Positions 45,540 to 55,470 of a DNA stretch of 64,000 nucleotides are shown here, one piece after another. Position numbers and translations under genes: made by a program. The first letter of the stretch is position 1. Each line of letters opens with the position of its first letter. Origin of the DNA: Septoria linicola (Eukaryota; Ascomycota; Dothideomycetes; Mycosphaerellales; Mycosphaerellaceae). Under the pieces are notes generated by a model, which ran no database searches, was not told the DNA's origin, and saw nothing but the letters and a program-made list of their open reading frames with translations. The stretch is taken from NCBI GenBank assembly GCA_024114885.1, contig CP099419.1, positions 4,278,001 to 4,342,000 on the forward strand, given 5' to 3'.

Positions 45540-46980
45540 TAGTAGTACTATTAAAAAGTTTAAAGTAAGACTAGTTATAAGGAGGTTCTTCTAAAAGTAT
45601 AGAGTAGACTATATAGAAACTTTTACTTCTATAGTTAGGTAGGATACTCTAAGAGGATTTATAGCTATAGTCTATAAGAAGGACCTAGTTCTATACTAAG
45701 TAGATATAAATAATATATTTATAGAGAGTACTTTATATAAGGATATCTATATAATCCTACTACTAGGTATTAACCTACTAACTAGTATAGTCTTATAAGT
45801 TCTAAGGAGTCTCTATAGGCTAAAGTAAGCTATAAGAGACTAGAATTAGCTATATATATTAAAGCTAAAAGGAATAGGATTTAGATAATTAGAAGTAGAC
45901 CTATATCTTCTAATCTATAAGAAAAGGAAAGACCTAATAATCCTAATCTATATTAATAATATACCTATTACTATAGAGAGACTAGAAGATATCCTCTAGT
46001 TTAAAGACTAACTTAGTAAGTTCTTTAAGATTAAAGATCTTAGAGAACTAGATAAGATTCTTAGAATAAGACTAATAAGAAACAGATAGTAAGGCTAGCT
46101 AAAACTTAACTAGAAGTACTATATCTAAGAGAACCTAGCTAAGATAGGAATAGGCTAAGAAACTATATTACTAACTCTTTTACTAATAGATAGCTATAAA
46201 AGTCTAAAGCCTACTAGACTAAATAATAAAAGATATAATAAATAGGAGTATTAATCTATTATTAGAATATAGATATAGCTTATAACTATTATAAGACTAG
46301 ATATCTTATTTGCCCTTAGAAAGTTAAGCTCCTATATTAGTAATCTAATAGTAGAATATATAAAGGCTCTAAAGAAGCTAACTAGATACCTAAGATTAAA
46401 CCTAGACCTTAGTTTAAGATACTTAAGGAATAGTTAAAGCTGTCTTACTAGATATATAGACTCTAACTATATAATAGATAAGACTAATAGAGTCTTAATC
46501 CTTAGATATATTTTCTTTCTTTATAGTATACTAATCTCTTAGATAAGTAAAAAGTAGAAATCTATAGCTATATCTATAATAGAAGCTAAATATATAGCTA
46601 TAAAAGTATATATAAAATAGTTATAGTTCCTTAGTACTCTTTTAAGAGAGCTTAAGTACCTAGAGTTAGTAGAAGAATATTCTTACTAACTAAGGATCCT
46701 TAGTAACTAGGAAACTATTACTAGAATTAGGCTAATTTAGCTAAAAGATAATAACTAAGCTACTCTTACTCTAGTTAAGGACTTATATATTTATAATAAG
46801 TCTAAATATATTAATATCTTATATAATACTATAAGAAAGCTCTAGTAGAATAGACTTATCTCTATAGAATATATAAATATAAAAGAGATAGTAGTAGATA
46901 GTCTTACTAAGCTAAAGAATAGACTATAGTTTTAGGAGTTTATAAAGTAGCTCTACCTTATATAAGAGATATATAAAAGA
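45540..46980 (+). pseudogene. copia reverse transcriptase / RNase H remnant
   Basis: Readable segments are KARLVIRRFF, YIETFTSIVR, VDINNIFIESTLYKDIYI, then LRSLYRLK and YINNIP at about 45,949-45,966 where copia elements have a Tyr-x-Asp-Asp site. RNase H-like ISIIEAKYIAI follows at about 46,575. Gln and Trp codons are stops. Confidence 0.8.
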
Positions 46981-47628
46981 TAACTCTAAGCCTTAGAGTT
47001 AGACTAAGAGGAGTCTAAAAGAAAGATTTTAGTTACTTAACTCTTTCTTAGTTAGACTTTATAAAGTTCTAAATTCTCTTACTAATATTAGACCTATTAC
47101 TAACTATAATATTACTATATAGTACCTAGCTAAACTAGATACCTCCTAAGGCTAAGTACTAGTTAATATTAAAGACCTCCTCTATAGTAGCTATTATCTC
47201 TACTACTAGTATATAGTTACTCTACTCTCTAGCTTAATATAAGATCTCTATAGCTAAGAATAGTATACTCTAAAAGCTATTAGGGAACTAAGAAGCTATA
47301 TAGAATATAACTAAGTAGGAGACTAGGCTATAAGGAATCTAGAGAGCTATTAGAATTAGCTATAAGAAAGGATAGAGGTAACTTACTAGGTAGTCTATAT
47401 CCTAAATAATCTATTCTTATATAAGAGAGAAGGAAGATCTTATAGAAGGTATTTCTTTTATCTTTTTTATAAAAGATAGTAGTATAGAAAGTTTATTAGA
47501 TTAATAGTTAGTACTATCTAGTTATTAGTCTAAAAAGTAAGTACTTAATAACTAATTAAGATTAGGACTAGTATTAAAGTACTATAGATAATCTATTAAA
47601 AGATCTAACTATATAGTATAAGTAGGAG

Positions 47629-47905
47629 TATTAAGAATATATCCTAGATAGTTAGTCTAGATATAGATATCTAAGTATAGTTCTAGATACCTAAGATATC
47701 TACCTAAGGCTTAGTAAGAAGTATATCTTACTTCTCTTTCTTCTCTTCTTAGATAACTAACTTAATTAACTTTATATTCGGTTCCTAGTATATTACTACT
47801 ATACTATATATATAAGTTAGTTTAAGATTAATCCTCTATTCTTCTTTACTACGCTATACCCTCCTTAATATTATATAGTATATAATACGCTTTCTACTTT
47901 TAATA
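47629..47905 (+). repeat. right LTR of copia element
   Basis: 277 bp matching the left LTR with a few transitions, followed by the AAATA duplication. Confidence 0.88.
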
Positions 47906-47910
47906 AAATA

Positions 47911-48470
47911 TAATAAGAAAATAAGCTTAAAGTTTTAGTACTAGAACTATATAAATATAGAGATATTTTTATATAGAAATTTAGCTAACTATCTAAGCTC
48001 TATTTTATACTACTAAGTATATCTATCTAGTATATTTTAGTAATATTATTTAAAATAGAAGAAACTATACTATAATTACGACGATAGACTACGAGGAATT
48101 TAGAGTCTTAAGTTATTAGATTTAACGTTAAGCGTATATAAGCGAGCTTAGTTAGTATAGCTAAGCTAATTAGACTACCTAATTATATAGCTTTAGCTAC
48201 TTCTTTAACGATCCTTATACCTTATTTACCTTATTACGATCTCTATACTAATACTCTTACTCTTAATATACGCGTAGTAGACTAGATACTTATTACGTAT
48301 AAGGTCGATAACCTACTATGTTTAGTACGATTCCTACTTATAGCCTACTATATCTATCTTATCGCTTATCTTAGATCGCGATTTATATAGAGAATAAGCT
48401 AATAGCTCGATTTAGTATAGATACGTATAGTAGAGAAGAAGGATAACGTTAGACTATAAGGCTTATAAGT
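47911..48470. repeat. unassigned RIP-mutated flank, right
   Basis: About 560 bases with the CpA/TpG deficit but many CpG sites, in contrast to the copia body next to it. No coding remnant, LTR or second copy recognised. Confidence 0.5.
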
Positions 48471-48546
48471 TACTTACTATCTATTTACTTACTTACTTAC
48501 CTTACTTACGTAATAGCTAGACTCTCTACTTACTTACTTACTTACT
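48470..48546. repeat. TTAC tandem repeat between two 14-bp direct repeats
   Basis: Two runs of the tetranucleotide TTAC (about 48,470-48,510 and 48,529-48,545) lie between direct copies of TATAAGGCTTATAA at 48,455-48,468 and 48,546-48,559. The second copy is exactly at the right edge of the RIP block. Confidence 0.7.
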
Positions 48547-48559
48547 ATAAGGCTTATAA

Positions 48560-50209
48560 ACAAGTGAATCCTACTTGCTTAGCGACTAGTCTGACTTTCT
48601 ATTAAGCACGCTAGATCTACCTCTAAACTCTAACTAAGCTTTTTACGGTCAATGCACTTTACTACAAATTTGATATCATCGATAAATGTCTGGAGATGAG
48701 GTGCTCTGCCGTAGTCGACATACAGCACAGCTTGACAGCATTGACACGTAGTGCTATGCACGAGGACTCAGGCACCCGTATATCTGAAGCAGCAGAGCTG
48801 ATCATAAGTGACGCTATAAAGACATTAGTTTTGTCCATTTCTGGTTCTCGGTCCTCTGTTTCTTGGGCCGCTTGCCCAATTGTAGGTCCACACCTGAGCT
48901 GCAAGCCTTCCGCCCTTTTCGTAATGAAAGTGTAGCAGATTCCTCGCGCTGCCAAAGATGTATAATCTCAGAAGCGCGTATCACTTTGCAATGATGCTGC
49001 CTGCATCGCTTCACGTACTAATTGGACTATTGATTTGTGGCCGGCCCGCGCAATATATGCTTTCTGGTCAGTGCCAGATTCAGGCATGGTCATTTTTGGA
49101 CTCGGGGCGGTCTTGCAGCATTGGCGGTCCTGCAGCATTGGCGGTCCTGCGCTCCCTCGCAGAAAGTACACTTCCACGATCGCGAATGAAATGCACCTGA
49201 TATAATCCAGGCCGGTATCAAGATGGACAGCAGCGAATCACATCTATTAGCCACTTCTGTCCAGACTTCGCGGCTTACAGACCTCTGAGTACAAAACGTC
49301 GTTCACGTTCAGAGAGCTTAGTAACGATGCTGTGCTGTGGAAGTGTTGGGGCAGAATCTCTGTTCGACCGCCAAGCTTGAATGAGTGATTCCGAGATTCT
49401 GCCAAGGCTATGTGGCCACCATTAGCAGTCAAGGTAGCAGTGAGCCGCATTGGAGTAGCTTACGCCGCGATGGGCCCTTTCCAGTGATTCAAGTAAAGAT
49501 ATGTTCGCTGGATTTATCGCAGCTTCTGCTCAAAACCACCTGAACATTCCAATGGGTCGAAGATCCGAAGATGGCATCATTTTTTATCAGCTCAGTCGGT
49601 GCATTCGATGTTTATTAGGCATCTCATTCAGTTTTCCCTTCAGTGCTTGTTCGGATGGCATTATCCGATTGACAATATCCGGATCAAAAATGCTGCCCCA
49701 AATCGGGATGAGCGCGCCGGAGCATGAGAAGAGGTGGTATTCTACACCAATAATCCAGACTTGTCCAAATCGGCGTACGGTGGAGAATGGTGGCCGATAG
49801 AGTCGGGAGATGCTGAGGACTGTCTGTCATCGGCTTTCCAGGTCATCGATGTTATACCACGCGTGTACAAGGAGGTTCAAAGTGTGGTGCACAAGTTCTT
49901 CAATCCCATGGTTTTTGCGATCGCGCATCGAGCCGAACGCGACGTCAACCGTGACAACAGTCGCACAAATGCTCCGAAGTTCTCTTGCAAACATGCACTT
50001 TCATAAGCTGACGCTTACGTTTACTCAATGCCCTGTCTGACCATTCCAGACATTGTCACACTAACTAGCCTTTCGCAAGGATCATTTTGCGCTTCGATCG
50101 GCCACGCTCCCTTGTCGCCCATCGCAGATCCTCGGCATCGAAGTCAACCTCAGCTCATGGCGGCAGGATTGAAATAGCGGCCGACTGCATCTCTATGCAT
50201 CAAAGCTAA
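48560..50209. other. intergenic, right of the repeat block
   Basis: Normal base composition returns at 48,560. Short frames overlap on both strands with no homology I recognise. A 17-bp tandem duplication (unit GCAGCATTGGCGGTCCT) occurs at 49,115-49,148. The last part may contain the promoter and an unseen first exon of the monooxygenase. Confidence 0.5.
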
Positions 50210-51723
50210 GTCTCCTATGCTAGGATTTCATTGAAATACTCGTTGCATCTATCCTATCTCTACATCATTGCGGTTCTGTTCCTCAATCCCTTGCAAAACC
50301 TGGATATCATCATCATCGGCGCAGGCCTTGGCGGTCTGTCCGCCTCCGTGGCATTCGCTCGACAAGGACACAAGACAACTCTGCTTGAAGCTCGACCTAC
50401 ATTGCCCAAAGCTGGAGGCGGCATCAATATCAGGCCTGGGGCCTCAAGAATAATGCATACCTGGGGACTGAGGCCTGATCTCGAACGGATCGGTGACCAT
50501 ACTTCAACTTTTGTGCTTCGAGATATGACCACGGGAGAGATTGCCACTCGGAACATTGCTATCGATATATCGGACGAGGTTGACTACGGCACGACTAGGG
50601 AAGCTGTGATGCAACTACTGTATAAAAGAGCGCAAGAAGCTGGTGCCACGATCCAGTTCGGAGCGAGTGTCGACAAGGTCGAAGAGGATCAGAGAAAAGC
50701 GAGAGTCTTACTCAAGGACGGCAGGAGGCTCGAGGCTGATCTAATTCTGGCCGCAGACGGTATCCGATCAAGAGTGAGGTACCAAATCCTGGCTGACGTC
50801 CAGTCTGCAATCGATCCGATCGTCAGCAACACAACACTTTTTGGCGTACAAATCAGCGCAGAGAAGGCTCGCTCTCGATCCGATACGAAGCGCATATGTA
50901 TGACAGAGTATGCCGCAGTGTGGAAAGGTCAAGGCGGCTTTGTTGTTTCTAGACTAAACGAAAAGCTTGGCATATGCACTGGCTTGTTCGGCATCCAGGC
51001 GGACAACGATATGAGGGGCCTATGGGATGGACAGGGAGACATCCAGTATGTACGGGACTTCTTTAAGGGAAGTAGCGAGGACTTGCAAGCCGTGTTGAGC
51101 TTGTCTAAAAGCTGTGATCGATGGAAGCTAGGTATGGTCAGCCGTTCGTGAGACAGAGACTAGACTGACATTCTGCTCAAGCTGAGCTGCCAGATCTTCC
51201 ACGATGGACCAGTAAAGGAGGCCGCATAGCTTTACTGGGCGATTCTGCTCATGCAATGGTCAGTATGCGACGCAATGTACTGGTGATTGTTCCACTGACT
51301 CATTCGATTCCAGGAGCCACATGCAGCTCAAGGCTTCTCCATGATCATTGAGGATATTGGGGTACTGGAGTACCTGATCTCCCGCGATCCTGATGCAGCA
51401 AAGCACATCCCAAGCATAATGGCAACATGGCAGAAGATCCGCAAACCTCGTGCGGAGCGAATCAAGGCATATGCGAAACACAATGGCTTCACATTCTTGA
51501 ACTCGGCCCCTCTACCACGATCCAATCATGCGATGATTAAAGAAAAGAGCATCAGGCATATCAAACCGGATATGTATGCTAATTTTGACACTGCACAATT
51601 CTTGAGATGGTCTCTCGATTATGATGCTGTGGGCGAGGTGAGTGACACTACGTTAACGCAAAGTCTTGTACTAACTGAATGTAGGCAAAGAAAGAAGTGG
51701 AAGGAGTTAAAGCGAATCTGTAG
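50210..51723 (+). CDS. FAD-dependent monooxygenase (salicylate hydroxylase-like), start unresolved
   Basis: Exons 50,210-51,131, 51,182-51,258, 51,314-51,637 and 51,685-51,723. The dinucleotide-binding motif GAGLGG follows LDIIII, then ARQGHKTTLLEA. The ADGIRS motif and LLGDSAHAM (exon 2) complete the group A flavin hydroxylase pattern, and EPHAAQGFSM follows in exon 3. Introns 51,132-51,181, 51,259-51,313 and 51,638-51,684 are GT..AG with CTGAC or CTAAC branch points; the last one gives the ending GEAKKEVEGVKANL. Such enzymes hydroxylate aromatic or polyketide substrates with NAD(P)H and O2; the substrate is unknown. The frame is open back to 50,210 but contains no ATG before the FAD motif, so either a first exon lies upstream or the start codon is lost. 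Confidence 0.8.
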
Positions 51724-51816
51724 TCGAACTATAAGTTGATAAAATGCTAATAGCAACACATTATAGAAGTGGAGTTAGATTCCAGATGCAGAACGCCAGA
51801 CCCCAGCATGGACAGC

Positions 51817-52833
51817 TTAGAAGAGGTAGAGCTCATCCAGAACAGCGAGTTTCTCGACGTTGGTCAGTACCTTGCCGTGGACAACAGCCTTCACAACCAG
51901 GTTGTAGGCATGCTTGGTGCGCACAGCATACGCCCAATTGGGAGAAGCACGCACAAGTCTTGGTGCTACGCCATTCAAGATATGCTGCAGCTGCCGGATG
52001 CGACAACCCCTATTATACATCTTGCTGACACGCCAGACTGTGAATGTGTTTGCCAAGGCATCTTGATTCCAGTACTTTAATGGCGTGAGAAGATACTCGG
52101 GAAGTGCTAGACTGGCTGCTGGGCCAAAAGGCACACGATTGAGCTGCGAAGGAGTACTCACGATCTGCAGATACCACTTGCCTAGCTGTACCTTCGTGAA
52201 TCCAGCCTCTTTCAGTCCGGGCGATCCTTCCAGAGCTTGGTCCGCGTACACGAAGAAGTCGTGGATGTCTCGCACTATGGCTATCGGAAGATCGACAGAT
52301 CTCGGGTAGTGGGTGTTGATGATAGTTTGCACCAGAGACTCTGCAATGAACTGGAGGTCCGACACAAGGCGCTGCTGATCATGCTCGTCTCCTGCGAGAT
52401 GCAGGTCTCGAAGGCGCGGGCAGTATTTGATCCACATTGGGAGCACAAACTGTCGGACTATTTGCCGAACGTAAGTGCATCCTGGCCAGAGTCCTCGGCG
52501 CTCGAGAATGCGGAGGAGCATTTCCAGAGGGTCTTCGCATTCGAAGAGGCTGGCGGCAGTAATGTCGTGGATGTGGCGCAATCGACGTGCTCCTGGCCAG
52601 ATTACGAGGCTGCGGTTCTGTCTATTGTCAATGGTCGCACGGAAGTGCTTGGACACATCGCGCATGATCTGGAGCTGCTTACCTGAAAGATGCGACAGGA
52701 TCGCACACTGCAATTCTGCTGGAAGGTCGAAGATGCTGGTGGGTTCTTTCTTTTCTTTGCCCATAGCTGCATCAAAGAAGGCCTTGAGCATGTTGAAGAC
52801 CATCATGGCCGTGGCGAAAAGAATGTTTGCCAT
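51817..52833 (-). CDS. F-box protein A (paralogue of the neighbour)
   Basis: Single exon, 338 residues, ATG 52,831-52,833. A hydrophobic N-terminal stretch (about 1-22) precedes the F-box (about 34-70: IFDLPAELQCAILSHLSG, then MRDVSKHFR). The rest lacks recognisable LRR or WD repeats. The C-terminus (YAVRTKHAYNLVVKAV, then AVLDELYLF) matches that of the divergently transcribed neighbour (YCIRTKWAFELVKAA; AVLEHIYVF), so the two are old paralogues. F-box proteins recruit substrates to SCF ubiquitin ligases; the target is unknown. The hydrophobic leader is absent in the paralogue. Confidence 0.8.
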   Translation of the reverse strand: MANILFATAMMVFNMLKAFFDAAMGKEKKEPTSIFDLPAELQCAILSHLSGKQLQIMRDVSKHFRATIDNRQNRSLVIWPGARRLRHIHDITAASLFECEDPLEMLLRILERRGLWPGCTYVRQIVRQFVLPMWIKYCPRLRDLHLAGDEHDQQRLVSDLQFIAESLVQTIINTHYPRSVDLPIAIVRDIHDFFVYADQALEGSPGLKEAGFTKVQLGKWYLQIVSTPSQLNRVPFGPAASLALPEYLLTPLKYWNQDALANTFTVWRVSKMYNRGCRIRQLQHILNGVAPRLVRASPNWAYAVRTKHAYNLVVKAVVHGKVLTNVEKLAVLDELYLF

Positions 52834-53445
52834 TCTGACGATCGTGGTATTTGTCGTCGTTGTAGAAGTTTAGAGTGTACTGTATGGTTGTAGTGTTGGT
52901 AGTCTCTTGCTTCTTGTTCGTTGTTTGGTTTATGAAAGGACAGAAGGAGTAGAGCGTGGATGTTGGCGGTATATGTATTCAGTGGTGTATGGACAAGAGG
53001 TTTATCAAGTTACAATACTGTAGTGTCAGCCGGAAGCTGATCGAAGGTACAGCACAAGGCTATTGGAATTGATGACAAGCGTATAGTGTAGCTGTGGCTG
53101 CGAAGCTTTGCTGTGCTGGACAAGGCCATTGTGTGGCGTGCGCGGACTTTGCACGACTGGGGCCTGCCGGGTCGGATTCATCTCTTAGCTAGACTTAGCA
53201 CGGCTGTTGTCCTTTATGAGAATCTCAATGCTGCTACTGGAGTCATGCTTTATCTTTGAGATTTGGCGTGACAATTTCTTTGACTCCATTGTTCGCGCCT
53301 TGTGCGCTAAGGTGGGTGGTTTGCAGTAACATATATATGCTTGATGTTCACCTGTACTATTCTGCGGTCCAGATTTCACCAATACACTGCCTCGACACAT
53401 CATTTCATCAACAAGCGTTTACTACCGACCGAAAGATCAGCCAAG
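52834..53445. promoter_or_regulatory. shared intergenic region of divergent F-box genes
   Basis: A 612-bp head-to-head spacer that should hold both promoters. A cAACATATATATGC stretch at about 53,328-53,341 is TATA-like, about 110 bases before the chosen ATG of F-box protein B. No other site assigned. Confidence 0.4.
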
Positions 53446-54366
53446 ATGACCACCAGCAGTCTACTCAGGCTCCCAGTAGAGCTGAAGCTCAACATCCTCT
53501 CCAACCTTCCTGCAAACGAGACACAGCGTGTTCGTGAGGTCTGTTCAGATATCCGCGACGTCATTGAAGAGCCCAGAAATGCCAAACTATTGCTACAAGA
53601 AGCGAAGACCCGCGCATGGAATCGCCTACTCGGAGAGATGGAGTATGCTGGCGGTCATTATGAGAATGAAAGTTTCTTCGACTACCTGTTCAGAACGTTG
53701 CAGCTGCGAGGCGTATGGCAACTCCCTAGCAATACGGAACGCCTGTTATTCTTCTTCAACATGAGATGGAAGAGCAGTGTGCCTGCGATCGAAGCTAACG
53801 TTGCAGCCGATGAAAGAGGCATCATTTTGGACATTGACATCTCCGAAGCGCTTCGCAAAATTGGCCAAGCGCTTATTCAGGTTCATAACAACGTCCATTA
53901 TCCGGGATTGAGGAGACTGGTGGAGATCGACAACGGTGTGGATTTGATCAAGATCCTCACCAGTGCCTGGATCCCAGAGTTGGGAACATGTGCTGGCCTG
54001 ACCAAGATGGAAGTAGGTGGGTGGTACCAACAACTTGTGAATGCACAACCTGGGTCCACTCGTATACCTTGTGCTCCGTCGGCCTGTCTAGCGGTTGCGG
54101 ACTTCATCTTAACAACTTTGTATCATTGGCCGCAGGATCGAGAGGTTGAGTTTGATCATCCCGATTTCACCATGCTCTCCCACGGTATATGCTTGGAGGG
54201 AGAACTCAGCGACTTGATGGGTGTCGAATTGCCCTTGTTTGAGCCTTTCGGATACTGTATCCGAACCAAATGGGCTTTCGAGCTCGTCAAAGCTGCTCTT
54301 GCGAACGACAGAACCCTATCAGCAACCGAGCAGGCGGCTGTTCTTGAGCATATTTACGTCTTCTGA
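53446..54366 (+). CDS. F-box protein B
   Basis: Single exon, 306 residues. The ATG at 53,446 (ccaagATGac) sits just before the F-box (LLRLPVELKLNILSNLPANE, about residues 5-24, then VREVCSDIR); an earlier in-frame ATG at 53,344 would add an unlikely 34-residue leader. The central part (LQLRGVWQLP; KMEVGGWYQQLV) parallels RRGLWPG and KVQLGKWYLQIV of the neighbour, supporting paralogy along the whole length. Probable SCF substrate adaptor; target unknown. Confidence 0.8.
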   Translation: MTTSSLLRLPVELKLNILSNLPANETQRVREVCSDIRDVIEEPRNAKLLLQEAKTRAWNRLLGEMEYAGGHYENESFFDYLFRTLQLRGVWQLPSNTERLLFFFNMRWKSSVPAIEANVAADERGIILDIDISEALRKIGQALIQVHNNVHYPGLRRLVEIDNGVDLIKILTSAWIPELGTCAGLTKMEVGGWYQQLVNAQPGSTRIPCAPSACLAVADFILTTLYHWPQDREVEFDHPDFTMLSHGICLEGELSDLMGVELPLFEPFGYCIRTKWAFELVKAALANDRTLSATEQAAVLEHIYVF

Positions 54367-54535
54367 GCAGGTCTCTTGGACGTAGAGACGCGATATGAGC
54401 CACAGTAGCTCCTCTGTACAATCATATTTAAGCTCAAGCATAGCCGTGAAGCATTATTTCCACCCATGGTTCCACGTATATTTTAACTTTCCTTGAACCA
54501 AGTGCCGTCCTGTTCAGATTCTGCGAGGCAGTAAT

Positions 54536-55027
54536 CTAAGGGATAATCACCACTGAATTGTAGCTCAGCTCCTTCGCTCTCCGGTCGATGTGTTGCAGAC
54601 CCTTCGAGCCCGCCACACGCTCTTGCATCTGACGGTAAGCGCGCAGTCCGTTGTACTCGTGCTGCCTGCGTCTTCCTAAAATCCTATCAGCTCAAGTTTC
54701 TGTGGTCTGATTCACTCATAACGCACCTTCGCTGTCCTTTCCCAGACATCTGAGCACAGTTGCAACAGACCAGACTTGTCGACATGTGGCCACTGGGCAA
54801 CAGATGTGTTCCGGTTTCGTGATGTTGAATTGTGCTTCTAGTGCTTTCGCGAGACACTCTTTGCACATGATATCTCGTTCTTTGTTCACGAGGATCTCGC
54901 GGCAAAGGTGTGCGCGACAGCTGCCTGGAATGCGACGCCAGCCTGGAAAGCGTCGAAGAGGCTGCCATTTTTGGCATGTGTTGCACTGAAGTGGTTGAGG
55001 TTCTTCGTGCTTGAAGAGCTTGAACAT
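54536..55027 (-). CDS. small Cys-rich zinc-binding-like protein
   Basis: Exons complement of 54,727-55,027 and 54,536-54,675 encode 146 residues. The first exon has Cys pairs CNTC (about 15-18), C-x4-C in GSCRAHLCRE, CKEC (about 55-58) and ICCPVATC, arranged like a RING-type or treble-clef zinc site. Intron 54,676-54,726 (GTGCGT..TTTAG) is inferred because it replaces a two-residue ending by a helical, charged tail (QHEYNGLRAYRQMQERVAG). No family recognised. It is read divergently from another small Cys/His-rich gene starting 443 bp away. Confidence 0.55.
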
Positions 55028-55470
55028 AGTTGTAAGTGCGCTTGCTGGTTTTGAAATGCTGTCTGAGATGATACTTCGACTGTGCTTGTCTCAGCGTGCT
55101 CGCTTGTGGGTTGTCGATTAACGGGACCTGTTGCGGAGGCAAGTCGAAGACTTTTGATCAATGGTGAATGAGGCCGCCTCGACCAAGCACCAGTACCAGA
55201 ATGTCGAGCGTCTTGTCCTCAAAAGTATCGTGGTCAACAGCGAATCGTCCACGACCGAGTGGTGACCAGCATGGCCATTCTGCCTGTGTGTGGAGTTTTG
55301 ACTTTTTGAGGACAGGTGAAGTATCGCATATATCATAGCAGCTCTTCTCTACACGGAGACCCGCGCATCTAGCACGATCGGAATCAGCTCGCATTACAAG
55401 AACAGTCCTCAAGCCTTCAAGTAAGACTCGAGTCAAACTCAAACACAAAAATACCACACCATCCGCCAAC
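55028..55470. promoter_or_regulatory. divergent intergenic region of two Cys-rich genes
   Basis: A 443-bp head-to-head spacer. The stretch before the right-hand ATG (CTCAAACACAAAAATACCAC) is pyrimidine/A-rich like a fungal 5' UTR. No specific site assigned. Confidence 0.35.

Larger units (their letters stand above)
41700..47905 (+). mobile_element. Ty1/copia retrotransposon (6,206 bp)
   Basis: LTRs 41,700-41,976 and 47,629-47,905 are 277 bp each, flanked by a perfect AAATA duplication (41,695-41,699; 47,906-47,910). A purine-rich AAGTAGGAG precedes the right LTR. Integrase remnants come before reverse transcriptase on the + strand, which is the copia order. The internal region is RIP-mutated and, unlike the other elements, also nearly free of CpG. 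Confidence 0.92.
11345..48559. mobile_element. RIP-mutated retrotransposon island (about 37 kb)
   Basis: From about 11,345 to 48,559 CpA and TpG are almost absent on both strands while TpA is in great excess; CpG, CpT and CpC persist over most of it. This is the signature of RIP acting on CpA. Because all NTG start codons contain TG, and CAA, CAG and TGG become stops, no frame of 60 codons survives. The island contains two copies of a large Ty3/gypsy-like element, one Ty3/gypsy element nested in the first copy, and one Ty1/copia element, plus unassigned flanks (11,345-12,064; 41,369-41,694; 47,911-48,470). The edges are sharp on both sides. Confidence 0.95.

Noticed and set aside
48470..48546. 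TTAC runs as telomere repeat
   Set aside because: The fungal telomere unit is TTAGGG; these runs are short, internal and followed by genes.
11345..48559. Possible centromere or mitochondrial insert because of AT-rich, ORF-free sequence
   Set aside because: LTRs, target duplications and readable gag/pol remnants with RIP-type stops explain the block as nuclear retrotransposons. A centromeric role cannot be excluded but nothing in the sequence shows it.
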